From the NCBI GenBank assembly GCA_900466605.1, contig UBMU01000034.1, positions 43,169-107,168 on the forward strand: a DNA stretch of 64,000 bases, in the 5' to 3' direction. Shown here piece after piece: positions 36,733-45,289 of this stretch. Every line of letters starts with the position of its first letter. Within the stretch, counting starts at the first letter, position 1. The notes beneath the pieces were generated by a model that did no database searches, was not told where the DNA came from, and saw only the letters and a program-made list of their open reading frames with translations. The position numbers and the translations under genes were made by a program. The DNA comes from Hyphomicrobiales bacterium (lineage in GTDB: Bacteria; Pseudomonadota; Alphaproteobacteria; Rhizobiales; Rhizobiaceae).

Positions 36733-37875
36733 ATGAATCACCGGGACAAGTTAGAAATGCAGCACCCTGCCGCTCCATCGGCCGGCCGAGACCCGCGCCT
36801 TGATTTCTTCCGTGGCCTAGCTCTGGTTATGATCTTCATCAACCACGTGCCTGGCAACATGATGGAAGGCATCACGTCTAAGAATTTCGGCTTCTCGGAT
36901 GCGGCCGAAGCCTTCGTTCTGATGTCAGGTATGTCGGCAGGTCTTGCCTATTCCAACGCCTACGCTCGCGATCGTATTCATGCGGTTGCCCGGATATTGC
37001 GCCGCGCAGGCCGGCTCTACAGCGTTCATTTGCTGACGACGGTGCTAGCTGTGGTGATCCTTATGGCCGGCCATAATCTTCTTGGCACAACGGCGCTCTC
37101 CGAGCGTGTCAACATGGTGTCTTATCTGCAGTCTCCATGGACGACTGCCCTCGGTGTACTTGGGATGACGCATCAACTCGGCTACTTCAACATCCTACCG
37201 CTCTACATCTTGCTTTTGGCAGCGACGCCGTTCTTCCTCGCCCTTGCCTCGCGCAGCCGGGTTATTTTGTTGGCGGTGTCGGTATCGATCTGGGCGATTG
37301 CCGGGTGGAATAACATCAATCTCCCGAATTTTCCAACCGAAGGCTCCTGGTTCCTCAATCCGTTCTCATGGCAGCTGATCTACTGCGTTGGCCTGTGCGC
37401 TGGTATTTCGTCAAAAAAGGGCGAGCCTCTCATCGGCTACAGCCCGGCGTTGATGACGGCTGCGATTGTATACCTAGCCTTTGCAATGTTCGTTGTTCAG
37501 GGTCAGCACTACGATCTGACAAATTGGGGCAGCCATCCGGCGCTTCTGGTCGGCTTTGACAAGGGAATACTGCCCCTTCCCCGACTGATGCACATACTTG
37601 CGCTGGCCTACGTGATTTCGCAGGTAGGCGCGTTCCGTGCACTTGCGGGAAGTGCCAGGCTGGCAGCTGTGTCGCTGCTTGGAAAGCAAGGTCTTGCTGT
37701 ATTCGCCTGGGGCTCGCTCGTGTGCATTTCGCTACAGGTTCTAAGGGAGGCGTATGTGTTCTCACCTGTCCTTGAGTGCGCGACGCTCGCGGTGGGCTTG
37801 GCAATTCAATATGGCGTTGCACTGCGCCTGCAAACTGAGAAACTTGCCATGAAGCCTCGTTCGCAGATGGCTTAA
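36733..37875 (+). CDS. OpgC-like integral membrane acyltransferase (periplasmic glucan succinylation)
   Basis: Multi-spanning inner-membrane protein of 380 aa from the OpgC family. Characteristic opening DPRLDFFRGLALVMIFINHVPGN, then FGFSDAAEAFVLMSGMSAGLAYS and about ten helices. OpgC proteins add succinyl groups to osmoregulated periplasmic glucans (cyclic beta-glucans in rhizobia). I use the ATG at 36733; the frame opens at 36685 and another ATG lies at 36757, so the start is uncertain and no strong ribosome site is seen. Its PmtA and MFS neighbours suggest an envelope-related group (inference). Confidence 0.83.
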   Translation: MNHRDKLEMQHPAAPSAGRDPRLDFFRGLALVMIFINHVPGNMMEGITSKNFGFSDAAEAFVLMSGMSAGLAYSNAYARDRIHAVARILRRAGRLYSVHLLTTVLAVVILMAGHNLLGTTALSERVNMVSYLQSPWTTALGVLGMTHQLGYFNILPLYILLLAATPFFLALASRSRVILLAVSVSIWAIAGWNNINLPNFPTEGSWFLNPFSWQLIYCVGLCAGISSKKGEPLIGYSPALMTAAIVYLAFAMFVVQGQHYDLTNWGSHPALLVGFDKGILPLPRLMHILALAYVISQVGAFRALAGSARLAAVSLLGKQGLAVFAWGSLVCISLQVLREAYVFSPVLECATLAVGLAIQYGVALRLQTEKLAMKPRSQMA

Positions 37876-37952
37876 GCGACGGCCTCATAGGCTAACTTCG
37901 TCGGTGTGACGATCCTCCCTCTAACCTCTTTTTATCCGACGCTGTGGCGCTC

Positions 37953-38723
37953 TCAATGCAAGCCGAATTCCTTCAGAAGCTGCTCACGCAGCCGGACGAA
38001 ACCCGGCTCGCTGCGGCTGCGAGGCCTCGGAAGGTCGACTTCGATCTCGCGCGTTCGACCGCCTTTGTCCTTCGGCAAGATCAGAACCCGATCCGCCAGA
38101 TAGACGGCTTCCTCAAGGTCGTGCGTGACGAGGACCATCGTCACTCTTTCTTCGCGCCAGATGCGTGCGAGTTCTTCCTGCATGGTGATCTTGGTCATTG
38201 CATCGAGTGCGCCGAAGGGCTCATCGAGCAGCAAGATCTCAGGCTTCACGGCGAGCGCCCTGGCGATGCCCACGCGTTGAGCCATACCGCCAGAAAGCTG
38301 TGATGGGAGTGCGTCGGCAAAGTCGGCAAGACCGACCAGTTTGACATAGTGTCTGGCGATTGCTCTGGCCTCTGACTTGCCAAGTCCTCGATTTTCAAGC
38401 GGGAAGGCAACATTGTCGAGAACACTCAGCCAGGGCAACAGCCTTGGCTCCTGAAAGATGACGGCCCGGTCGCGACCGACCCCTCGGACCGGATGGCTGT
38501 CGATCAGAACCTCTCCACGATCAGCCTCTTCCAGACCGGCAAGCACACGCAGCAACGTCGTCTTGCCAGATCCTGATGCGCCGACGATTGCAAGGCTTTC
38601 GCCGGCACGGATCTGGTTGCTGATGCCCTGGAGAACGTCGAGACGGCGGCCCTTTAGTGAATAGGATTTGGAAAGGTTGCGGATCGTGACTTCTCCGCGA
38701 GCGACCGGTTCAGCAACAGTCAT
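37953..38723 (-). CDS. ABC transporter ATP-binding protein, sulfonate/nitrate/taurine type (SsuB-like)
   Basis: ATPase of 256 aa. Walker A GASGSGKTT, Q-loop IFQEPRLLPW (the LPW form is typical of SsuB/TauB/NrtD), signature LSGGM, Walker B ILLLDEPFGALDAMT, H-loop LVTHDLEEA. The ATG at 38723 with GAGGG upstream overlaps the end of the binding-protein gene region by design (gap of 10 bases). Last gene of the four-gene operon. Confidence 0.9.
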   Translation of the reverse strand: MTVAEPVARGEVTIRNLSKSYSLKGRRLDVLQGISNQIRAGESLAIVGASGSGKTTLLRVLAGLEEADRGEVLIDSHPVRGVGRDRAVIFQEPRLLPWLSVLDNVAFPLENRGLGKSEARAIARHYVKLVGLADFADALPSQLSGGMAQRVGIARALAVKPEILLLDEPFGALDAMTKITMQEELARIWREERVTMVLVTHDLEEAVYLADRVLILPKDKGGRTREIEVDLPRPRSRSEPGFVRLREQLLKEFGLH

Positions 38724-38733
38724 ATCTCGACCC

Positions 38734-39738
38734 TCAGTTGGCAACCGCAAAATTGGCAGGATTGTAGAGGATATCCTCCGCTTTCAATTGACCCGGCTGT
38801 AGGACGCCGCCACGCGCGAGAACGTCGATCCAGAATTGCAGATCGCGGGTCACTGCCTTGCCGCCCTCGCGCACACCATAACCGGTGAAATACCGAGCAA
38901 TGGCGGCATTTTCGCCGCGCGAGGCGAGCACCTTGGCAATGACTGCCTTTGTCTCCTCGGGATGGAGGCGGGCATATTCGAGCGCGGACTCCGACTTTTC
39001 GACGAAGGTCTTGGCAGCCTCGGGGTGCTCCTTGATCCAGTCACGACGCAGGACCACAAAGCCGCCGGCGATCTCGCCAAGAACATCGGTGTCACCGAAG
39101 ACCTTCTGGAGCGGACCGTTCTTAAGGGCGGCACCCTCGAAGGTCTTCTGCCAGTAGCCAAAGGCAGAAATATCGACCTGCTTCGAGCGAAGAACCTGTT
39201 CAAGCTGCGGACCAGGCACGACGACCAATTTTGCCGCGTTTTCCGGTAGGCCGACCGAATGGAGCGCCTCGCGAACCGTGTAATCGAGATGTGCGCCGAG
39301 CGTATTAACGGCGATCGTTTTGCCGGCAAGATCCTTGATCGAATGGATCGGGCTTCCCTCAAGTGTATAGAAGATGCTCTCGGTTGTCTTGTTGATCCCG
39401 TTCGAAGCGTAAGCCGCGATGAAGTCGTTGCCGCTAGCGACCGAATTCAAGACGGCCGCCGTCGCAGCACTACCGAGTTCGACGTCTCCGGAGGCGAGCG
39501 CGAAGAGCGACGCCGGGCCGCCCTGGGCATAGCCGACATTCTTCAGCGTGATGCCAGTACCATTGAAATAGCCGAGTGCATCGGCCAGTTCGTGAGCGGC
39601 CAGGCCACCCTGACTGGCGAGGAACCGAATAGTGACCGGTTCTGGTTCGGTAGCGACAGCGAACTGAGCGGAAGTAGCAAGGAAGAGGCCGGCGGAAAGC
39701 GCAAGCGCCTGGCTGCCGGAACGACGCAGAATGTGCAT
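38734..39738 (-). CDS. ABC transporter substrate-binding protein, SsuA-like
   Basis: Periplasmic binding protein of 334 aa with signal peptide (ALALSAGLFLATSAQFAVA). The fold family is NMT1/SsuA: EPVTIRFLASQGGLAAHELADALGYF, then SLFALASGDVELGSAATAAVLN and a hinge region with GKTIAVNTLGAHLDY. The ligand is probably an aliphatic sulfonate or another small sulfur/nitrogen compound. CAGGAG lies seven bases before the ATG. Confidence 0.88.
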   Translation of the reverse strand: MHILRRSGSQALALSAGLFLATSAQFAVATEPEPVTIRFLASQGGLAAHELADALGYFNGTGITLKNVGYAQGGPASLFALASGDVELGSAATAAVLNSVASGNDFIAAYASNGINKTTESIFYTLEGSPIHSIKDLAGKTIAVNTLGAHLDYTVREALHSVGLPENAAKLVVVPGPQLEQVLRSKQVDISAFGYWQKTFEGAALKNGPLQKVFGDTDVLGEIAGGFVVLRRDWIKEHPEAAKTFVEKSESALEYARLHPEETKAVIAKVLASRGENAAIARYFTGYGVREGGKAVTRDLQFWIDVLARGGVLQPGQLKAEDILYNPANFAVAN

Positions 39739-39797
39739 ATCAATCTCCTGAAGTTTGTTGGTCAGCGGTTTGATGAGCGCTGAGAGGGCATAGGGTT

Positions 39798-40643
39798 TCA
39801 GTTCTTGACCTGGGTCCACCGGCAAAGCCGGGCCTGCAGGCGTTCAAGGATGAAGTTCGCAGATAGCCCAAGCAACGCCAGAAGCAGGATTGCGGCAAAC
39901 ATCATCGGGATCTGGAAATTGTATTGTGCGTTCATCACCTGGAAACCGACGCCCGAATTTGCGCCGATCATTTCGGCCGCGATCAGCAACAGCAGGGCGG
40001 TCGTTGCGGAAAGCCGCAGACCGACAAAGATTTGAGGAAGGGAGGCCGGCAATACGACGCGTCGAAAAACAATCAGCCTGCCAGCGCCGTATACGCGTGC
40101 CATCTCAAGGAGCTTAGGGTCGACCTGCTTGACCCCGCCGATTGTCGAGAGAAGGATCGGGAAGAGCGTTGCCCAGAATATGACGAAGATCTTTGACGCT
40201 TCGCCGAGACCGAGCAGCAGGATGAAGACGGGATAAAGCGCGAGCGCCGACGTCTGGCGCAAAAGCTGCAGGATCGGATCGAGCGCACGTTCAATGATAC
40301 GAATCTGACCCATGAATAGGCCGAGCGGAATGCCGACGACGATGGCTCCGCCAAACGCTAACCCGGCGCGCTGAAGGCTGATCAGGATATCGTTGGAAAA
40401 TGTCCCGACAATAATCCCATTCCACAGCGCCTGGACGATGACACTGAGCGGCGGCAACACCGCCTTGTTGGTCCAGCCGAGTGACGGCGCGATCTGCCAG
40501 AAGATAGCAAAGGCAATGAGGAGGCCCCAGCGCGAAAAGGCATTACCAGCAATCGACAGGATCTCACTGCCTGCGCCTTCTCTCCAGAACGACGTACCCT
40601 GAAACTCCTGTAGCACGGCCTGCTGATCATCGGTGACTGCCAT
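39798..40643 (-). CDS. ABC transporter permease, SsuC-like
   Basis: Inner-membrane permease of 281 aa. AFAIFWQIAPSLGW at the first helix, EAA-like loop EMARVYGAGRLIVFRRVVLPASLPQIFVGLRLS, then a final helix. Pairs with the SsuA/SsuB-like neighbours. AAGGAG lies eight bases before the ATG at 40643. The open frame continues far upstream, but only as shadow of the monooxygenase gene. Confidence 0.9.
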   Translation of the reverse strand: MAVTDDQQAVLQEFQGTSFWREGAGSEILSIAGNAFSRWGLLIAFAIFWQIAPSLGWTNKAVLPPLSVIVQALWNGIIVGTFSNDILISLQRAGLAFGGAIVVGIPLGLFMGQIRIIERALDPILQLLRQTSALALYPVFILLLGLGEASKIFVIFWATLFPILLSTIGGVKQVDPKLLEMARVYGAGRLIVFRRVVLPASLPQIFVGLRLSATTALLLLIAAEMIGANSGVGFQVMNAQYNFQIPMMFAAILLLALLGLSANFILERLQARLCRWTQVKN

Positions 40644-40671
40644 GTCGATGTCTCCTTGGTAGGTGTGCCGG

Positions 40672-42018
40672 CTATTCTGCGGCTTCGGTATGGGTGTTGG
40701 CCCAGCGGGTGCGCGGGAAAGGAAGACCGAGATTGTCGCGGAGCGTCCTGCCCTCATAAGCGGTGCGGAAGAGACCTCTTCTCTGAAGCTCCGGGATGAC
40801 GAGATCGACAAAATCGGTGAGACCTGTCGGCATCCAGGGCGGCAGAATATTGAAACCGTCTGCAGCTTCGTTTTCGAACCATTCCTGGAGAGTGTCAGCA
40901 ACCTGCACGGCCGAGCCGACGATCGTGTAGTGTCCTCTTGCGGACGCGATCCATTGGTAGAGCTGCCTGATGGAAAAGTTGTTCTCGTCGGCAATGCGGC
41001 GGATCAGATCCTGGCGGCTTTTCATGCCTTCTGTCGGCGGCGCCGGCGGCAAGGGGCCATCAAGATCGACGCCGGAAAGATCGAGTTCGCCGCCGCTCAG
41101 GGCATTGATGAGCGCAAGCCCGTCCTCCTCGACGATCAGGCTCGTCAGACGTTCATATTTCTCGCGGGCCTCGGCCTCCGTTCTGCCGATGAAGGGAGAG
41201 ACCCCGGGCATCACCAGGACATGAGATGGATCGCGACCGTGGGCACGAGCGCGCGCCTTGATATCCCGGTAGAATTCTTGTGCTGTCTCAAGCTTCTGGT
41301 GAGCGGTGAAGATGACTTCAGCGGTGGCTGCTGCGAGATCGCGTCCGTCATCGGACTGGCCCGCTTGCACGATGACGGGATGGCCCTGTGCCGACCGGCT
41401 GACATTCAGCGGTCCCTCGACCTTGAAATGCTCACCGCGATGGTCCGTTCGATGGACCTTTTTGACATCGAAATACACACCACTCGCGCGATCCCGAAGG
41501 AAAGCGTCATCCTCGAAGCTGTCCCAAAGCTTCTTGACGACAGCAACATGTTCGGCCGCTCGGCGATAGCGCACGGCATGCGGAAGCTGCCGATCGAGAT
41601 TGAAATTGCGTGCGGCAGCTTCGGTTGCCGTTGTAACGACGTTCCACCCGGCCCTGCCTTCGGAGATAAGATCAAGCGAAGCGAACTTGCGCGCCACCGA
41701 ATAGGGCTCTTCATAGGTCGTCGACGCGGTGGCGATGAAGCCGAGATGCTTGGTGAAAGGGGCAAGTGCTGAAAAAAGCGTGACAGGTTCAAACCCGACG
41801 ACCCTTGCATTTCCACCTTCGATGCCACCGCCAAAGGCGACGGCCAGCCCATCGGCAAGGAAGTAGGCGTCGAAAAGACCGCGCTCGGCTTCCTGTGCGA
41901 GCTTGATATGAAACTGCAGGTTCGTCGCACCATCCACGGGCTGGTCGGGATGTCTCCATGATGCGATATGCTGGCCTCCGCCGGGCAGAAACGCTCCCAA
42001 TTTGATCTGTCGTGTCAC
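40672..42018 (-). CDS. FMNH2-dependent luciferase-like monooxygenase (NtaA/SnaA/DszA class)
   Basis: Flavin monooxygenase of 448 aa. Family marks: QIKLGAFLPGGGQHIASWRHP at the N terminus, DAYFLADGLAV, TASTTYEEPYSVARKFASLDLISEGRAGWNVVT, and the VIVQAGQSDDGRDLAA substrate loop. Relatives open sulfonates, sulfones, nitrilotriacetate or EDTA-type compounds with reduced flavin from a separate reductase, which is not present here. The start is GTG at 42018 with AAGGAGG seven bases upstream, far better than the in-frame ATG at 42057. First gene of the operon with the SsuA/B/C-like transporter, so enzyme and importer probably share a substrate. Confidence 0.9.
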   Translation of the reverse strand: MTRQIKLGAFLPGGGQHIASWRHPDQPVDGATNLQFHIKLAQEAERGLFDAYFLADGLAVAFGGGIEGGNARVVGFEPVTLFSALAPFTKHLGFIATASTTYEEPYSVARKFASLDLISEGRAGWNVVTTATEAAARNFNLDRQLPHAVRYRRAAEHVAVVKKLWDSFEDDAFLRDRASGVYFDVKKVHRTDHRGEHFKVEGPLNVSRSAQGHPVIVQAGQSDDGRDLAAATAEVIFTAHQKLETAQEFYRDIKARARAHGRDPSHVLVMPGVSPFIGRTEAEAREKYERLTSLIVEEDGLALINALSGGELDLSGVDLDGPLPPAPPTEGMKSRQDLIRRIADENNFSIRQLYQWIASARGHYTIVGSAVQVADTLQEWFENEAADGFNILPPWMPTGLTDFVDLVIPELQRRGLFRTAYEGRTLRDNLGLPFPRTRWANTHTEAAE

Positions 42019-42362
42019 CGAATTCCTCCTTCGGTCCTGATGAGGTGGCAAAGGCACAGGCCACCGGAAGCATCGGAACGCGACATAAAATTCGATGAAA
42101 TCTAGTTTTTTGATAGGTTATTCGGTTTCGCATTCTGCGAGTCCGCTAAATTATTTTTCTAAATTGCAGCTAGTTTCGGTAATACAGGAAGGACAGCTTG
42201 TTCGGCAATTCGCCGTTACGCGCCAAACTCAGGACTTCCGCTGCCGGTCGATCTCGCGACCAACCGCCAGCGTTTGGAGCCTAGAAATGACAGCGCCAAT
42301 TTGAGGAGCATTGTTCGATTGAGGACCGAAACGGTGCCTCAATCGTCCAAGTGGAGTGACGG
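42019..42362. promoter_or_regulatory. Intergenic region between the monooxygenase operon and the ClC gene
   Basis: 344 bases. The AT-rich part at 42080-42180 should hold the promoter of the monooxygenase operon; the other end carries a strong hairpin, listed next. No gene seen. Confidence 0.4.
42316..42345 (-). terminator. Hairpin downstream of the ClC channel gene
   Basis: CGATTGAGG + ACCG pairs with CGGT + CCTCAATCG around an AAA loop, with one bulged base: 13 bp in total, beginning 18 bases after the ClC stop. No U run follows in either direction, so Rho-independent termination is plausible but not certain. Confidence 0.55.
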
Positions 42363-44183
42363 TCACGTTGTTGGTGATCGGCGCGCCGAACCGGGGGCGC
42401 GCCCGAAATACAGCTGCCGCTCCGTTTCGTTTGCTCTTAGGGAGTAACGAATCCGCAGCAGGTCCTTGCGAGCGACGAGGCCAACGAGCTTGCCGCTTTC
42501 ACGATCGACAATCGGGATGCGGCCGGCGTCGGTTGCCAGCATAAGATCGGCGACATAGCCGACTGTGTCGTCAGGGTGGGCGAGCGGCACCGAAGCATCG
42601 GAGACGAGATCGACGAGTGGTTGACTGGGCTCCACCCTCTCCTGTTGCCAGCGCAGGGCGTCGCCGCGCGACATCAGGCCTTTGAGGATGCCGAGCTCAT
42701 CGACGACAGGATAGACGCGGTGCGTCTTAGGCTGAGTGGTAAAGAGATCGATTGCCTCACCGGCGGTCATGTCAGCCTGGAGGCTGTCGACCTTGGATAT
42801 CATGATGTCGCGGGCGCGGGCGAATTCGAAGGGATCTATGCCATATTCGCGGGTTATATGCTGGCCGCGACGAGCGATCTTTTCGGTCAGGATCGAGCGG
42901 CGAAGCAGGAGAACGGTGACCGCGTAGGCCGCAACCGTCGCAGCCAGAAGCGGTAGCAGCGTCTGGACATCGCCGGTCAGCTCGACGGCAAAGAAGGTGC
43001 CGGTCAATGGCGCGCGCATCGTTCCGCCCATCATCGCCGCCATGCCGAGCAGCGCCCAGAAACCCGGATCGCCGGGCAGGACAAGACCAACAAGCCAGCC
43101 GAGCGCGCCCCCGAAAATCAGCAGCGGCGCCAGCACGCCACCAGACGTGCCTGATGACAGCGCCACGAGCCAGATCGCCGCCTTGACGATGAGGATGGTC
43201 ACCACCGCCTGCGGCAGCATGCTGCTGTTCAAGAGCCCGTCGATGATATCGTAACCAACGCCCAGGACGCGCGGTTCGACCAGGCCGCCAAGCCCGATGA
43301 TCAGCCCGCCGAGCGCCGGGCACCACATCCAGTGAATTGGGAGCGCTTCGAAGAGGTCTTCGATCTTGTAGAGCAGCGTCGTCAGGATACCCGACTGCAG
43401 GCCGGAGAGGATGCCCATGCCGGCGCAGAGCAGGATTCCCCACCAAGGGAGATCCATGTGGAACTGCTTCGGAAACAGCGGCCCGGCTTCGAACAGGAAG
43501 GGGCGCCAGCAGATCGACACGCAGGCGGCAACGGCAACAGGAATGAAGCTGCGCGGCTTCCATTCGAAGAGCAGCAGTTCGACGGCCAGCATGATGGCAG
43601 CGATCGGCGACCCGAAGATCGCGGTCATCCCCGCCGCAGCACCAGCGACGAGCAGCGTCTTGCGTTCGGCCGAGCTCAGGTGAAAGCATTGGGCAAAAAG
43701 CGAGCCGATAGCCCCGCCGGTCATGATGATCGGGCCTTCCGCGCCGAACGGACCGCCGGTTCCGATTGAGATTGCCGAGGAGATCGGCTTCAGAATTGCC
43801 ACTTTCGGCGACATCCGGCTACCGCCGATCAGGATTGCCTCGATCGCTTCGGGAATACCGTGGCCGCGGATTTTCTCGGAGCCGAAACGCGCCATCAGGC
43901 CGATGACGAGCCCGCCAAGAACCGGGATCACGACCATCCAGACTGAGCGCGGCGCATCTGCCAACGAGACTGCATTGATGCTGAAGCGGCCGAACCAGAC
44001 GATGTTCGTCACCAGGGAGATGAGACTGACCAGTACCCAGGCAGCAAGTGCGCCGCCGGTGCCGACGATCACCGCCATGCCAATCAGCGCGATGACGCGC
44101 TTGTCGGTGGTGAAGTCTCCGGCTTCGCGCCGGGAAAGGCCGCCCATGAAATCATGCGGCCGGTGGAGGTTTTGTGAGGACAT
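42363..44183 (-). CDS. ClC-family chloride channel/transporter with C-terminal CBS pair
   Basis: Inner-membrane anion channel or exchanger, 606 aa. ClC motifs in order: GHGIPEA at 107-113 (selectivity loop, His in place of the usual Ser), GAEGP ending at 151 with the gating glutamate E149, and the helix SPIAAIMLAVELLLFEW, where the residue equivalent to the E. coli proton glutamate (E203) reads Leu. The last ~150 residues are two CBS domains. AGGA precedes the ATG at 44183; the frame opens upstream at 44357, but that part overlaps the divergent MarR gene. Divergent from tandem MarR regulators with an operator-like palindrome between. Confidence 0.92.
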   Translation of the reverse strand: MSSQNLHRPHDFMGGLSRREAGDFTTDKRVIALIGMAVIVGTGGALAAWVLVSLISLVTNIVWFGRFSINAVSLADAPRSVWMVVIPVLGGLVIGLMARFGSEKIRGHGIPEAIEAILIGGSRMSPKVAILKPISSAISIGTGGPFGAEGPIIMTGGAIGSLFAQCFHLSSAERKTLLVAGAAAGMTAIFGSPIAAIMLAVELLLFEWKPRSFIPVAVAACVSICWRPFLFEAGPLFPKQFHMDLPWWGILLCAGMGILSGLQSGILTTLLYKIEDLFEALPIHWMWCPALGGLIIGLGGLVEPRVLGVGYDIIDGLLNSSMLPQAVVTILIVKAAIWLVALSSGTSGGVLAPLLIFGGALGWLVGLVLPGDPGFWALLGMAAMMGGTMRAPLTGTFFAVELTGDVQTLLPLLAATVAAYAVTVLLLRRSILTEKIARRGQHITREYGIDPFEFARARDIMISKVDSLQADMTAGEAIDLFTTQPKTHRVYPVVDELGILKGLMSRGDALRWQQERVEPSQPLVDLVSDASVPLAHPDDTVGYVADLMLATDAGRIPIVDRESGKLVGLVARKDLLRIRYSLRANETERQLYFGRAPGSARRSPTT

Positions 44184-44225
44184 AGGTGTTCCTGTTGACA
44201 GGCTGGCAATGAAGGGCGAAATATA

Positions 44226-44236
44226 TCGTATTACGA
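44226..44236. promoter_or_regulatory. Palindromic operator candidate between ClC and marR genes
   Basis: TCGTATTACGA, an inverted repeat (TCGTA/TACGA) about a central T; arms extend to TATCGTA/TACGACA with one mismatch. It lies 43 bases before the ClC ATG and 33 before the first marR ATG, the usual place for a MarR dimer to control both directions. Confidence 0.55.
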
Positions 44237-44268
44237 CATAAATCAAGTGATGCTTTGAGGAGCAGCCA

Positions 44269-44709
44269 ATGCCCGACGAAACGCTTTCAGAGATCGAATA
44301 TGAGGCGCTTGCCAATCTGAGATACCGAATCCGAAAATTCCGCCAGTTCAGCGCCAAGGCAGCCGGCCGTCTCGGCCTTTCGCCGCCGGAGCATCAGGCG
44401 CTACTCGCCATCAAGGGGCTCGGAAGGGGCTGCGAGATGAGCGTCTCCGACTTGGCGGAGAAGCTGTTTCTGGTGCCTGCCGTAGCCACGGACCTGGCGC
44501 AAGCGTTGAAAGAGCGAGGCTACCTAACGATCGCTACCAAGCCGAAGCGCCGAAGCGTTGTTCGATTGACAGATCAGGCGGAAGAGCTATTGCGTCGACT
44601 GACGCCCGCCCATCTTTATGAGATCCGGGAAATGGCACCGGAACTAATGCTGGCGCTTCGCGCTCTGCAGGACCACCGGCGGATGGAGATGGCGGCATGG
44701 ATGCAATGA
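44269..44709 (+). CDS. MarR-family regulator, first of a tandem pair
   Basis: DNA-binding protein of 146 aa. The winged helix-turn-helix comprises SVSDLAEKLFLVPAVATDLAQALKERGYL and a wing TKPKRRSVVRLTDQAEELL; N- and C-terminal helices form the dimer interface. GAGGAG lies nine bases before the ATG. Clearly paralogous to the next gene (both share YEALxNLRYxxRxFxxFSAxAA and LSPPEHQALLAIKG-like segments). Probably controls the divergent ClC gene and itself. Confidence 0.88.
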   Translation: MPDETLSEIEYEALANLRYRIRKFRQFSAKAAGRLGLSPPEHQALLAIKGLGRGCEMSVSDLAEKLFLVPAVATDLAQALKERGYLTIATKPKRRSVVRLTDQAEELLRRLTPAHLYEIREMAPELMLALRALQDHRRMEMAAWMQ

Positions 44710-44740
44710 TCTTGCCGACGGCAAGCGAATGAGGGGATTG

Positions 44741-45202
44741 ATGGCCAGGAAGCCAATAGACCATTTGACGGATGCTGATTACGAGGCGCTCTCCAACCTG
44801 CGCTATACGCTGCGCCAGTTCATGGATTTCAGTGCCTCGGCAGCCCAAGAGGAGGGATTGCCGGCACAGCAGCACCAAGCCCTGCTGGCCATTAAAGGTC
44901 ATCGTGGCGAGGGGGCGATGTCGGTCGGCCTGCTTGCCGAGCGGCTGCTTATCGCGCCGCATTCGGCAACCGAACTCGTCGGCCGGCTGGTAGCCGCGGG
45001 ATATGTGTCGCGTAACGCCGACCCAAACGACAAACGGCGCCAGACGCTTGCGTTGACCACAAAGGCGGAAGCGGCGCTTAAACGGCTGACGGCAATTCAT
45101 CTGAGCGAAATCCGCGAACTGGCGCCGCGGCTAATCGCCATCCTGCACAGCCTGCAGGACGGCATCGAGTTACAGGACGATCCGTGGTCGAACCAAGCAT
45201 AA
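44741..45202 (+). CDS. MarR-family regulator, second of a tandem pair
   Basis: Protein of 153 aa with wHTH AMSVGLLAERLLIAPHSATELVGRLVAAGYVSR and the classic MarR wing NADPNDKRRQTLALTTKAEAAL, closer to the canonical DxRR form than its neighbour. GAGGGG lies five bases before the ATG at 44741; an ATG at 44729 overlaps that site. It starts 31 bases after the first marR and is likely co-transcribed. The two may form heterodimers or have split targets (inference). Confidence 0.88.
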   Translation: MARKPIDHLTDADYEALSNLRYTLRQFMDFSASAAQEEGLPAQQHQALLAIKGHRGEGAMSVGLLAERLLIAPHSATELVGRLVAAGYVSRNADPNDKRRQTLALTTKAEAALKRLTAIHLSEIRELAPRLIAILHSLQDGIELQDDPWSNQA

Positions 45203-45289
45203 GCAATCGCAAACGCACAGGCGCGGCCGGCCAATTCCCAGATCTGCCCACACCTCGATCGCTTCACAAATGAGTGACCGTACTGTAGC

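Noticed and set aside
40663..41772. Plus-strand frame of 369 codons opposite the flavin monooxygenase
   Set aside because: The monooxygenase frame carries clear family motifs over the same bases; the opposite frame does not.
42772..43689. Minus-strand frame of 305 codons inside the ClC gene
   Set aside because: Same strand, different frame; Arg/Ala-rich product without recognisable domain, and the ClC frame is fully conserved in motifs.
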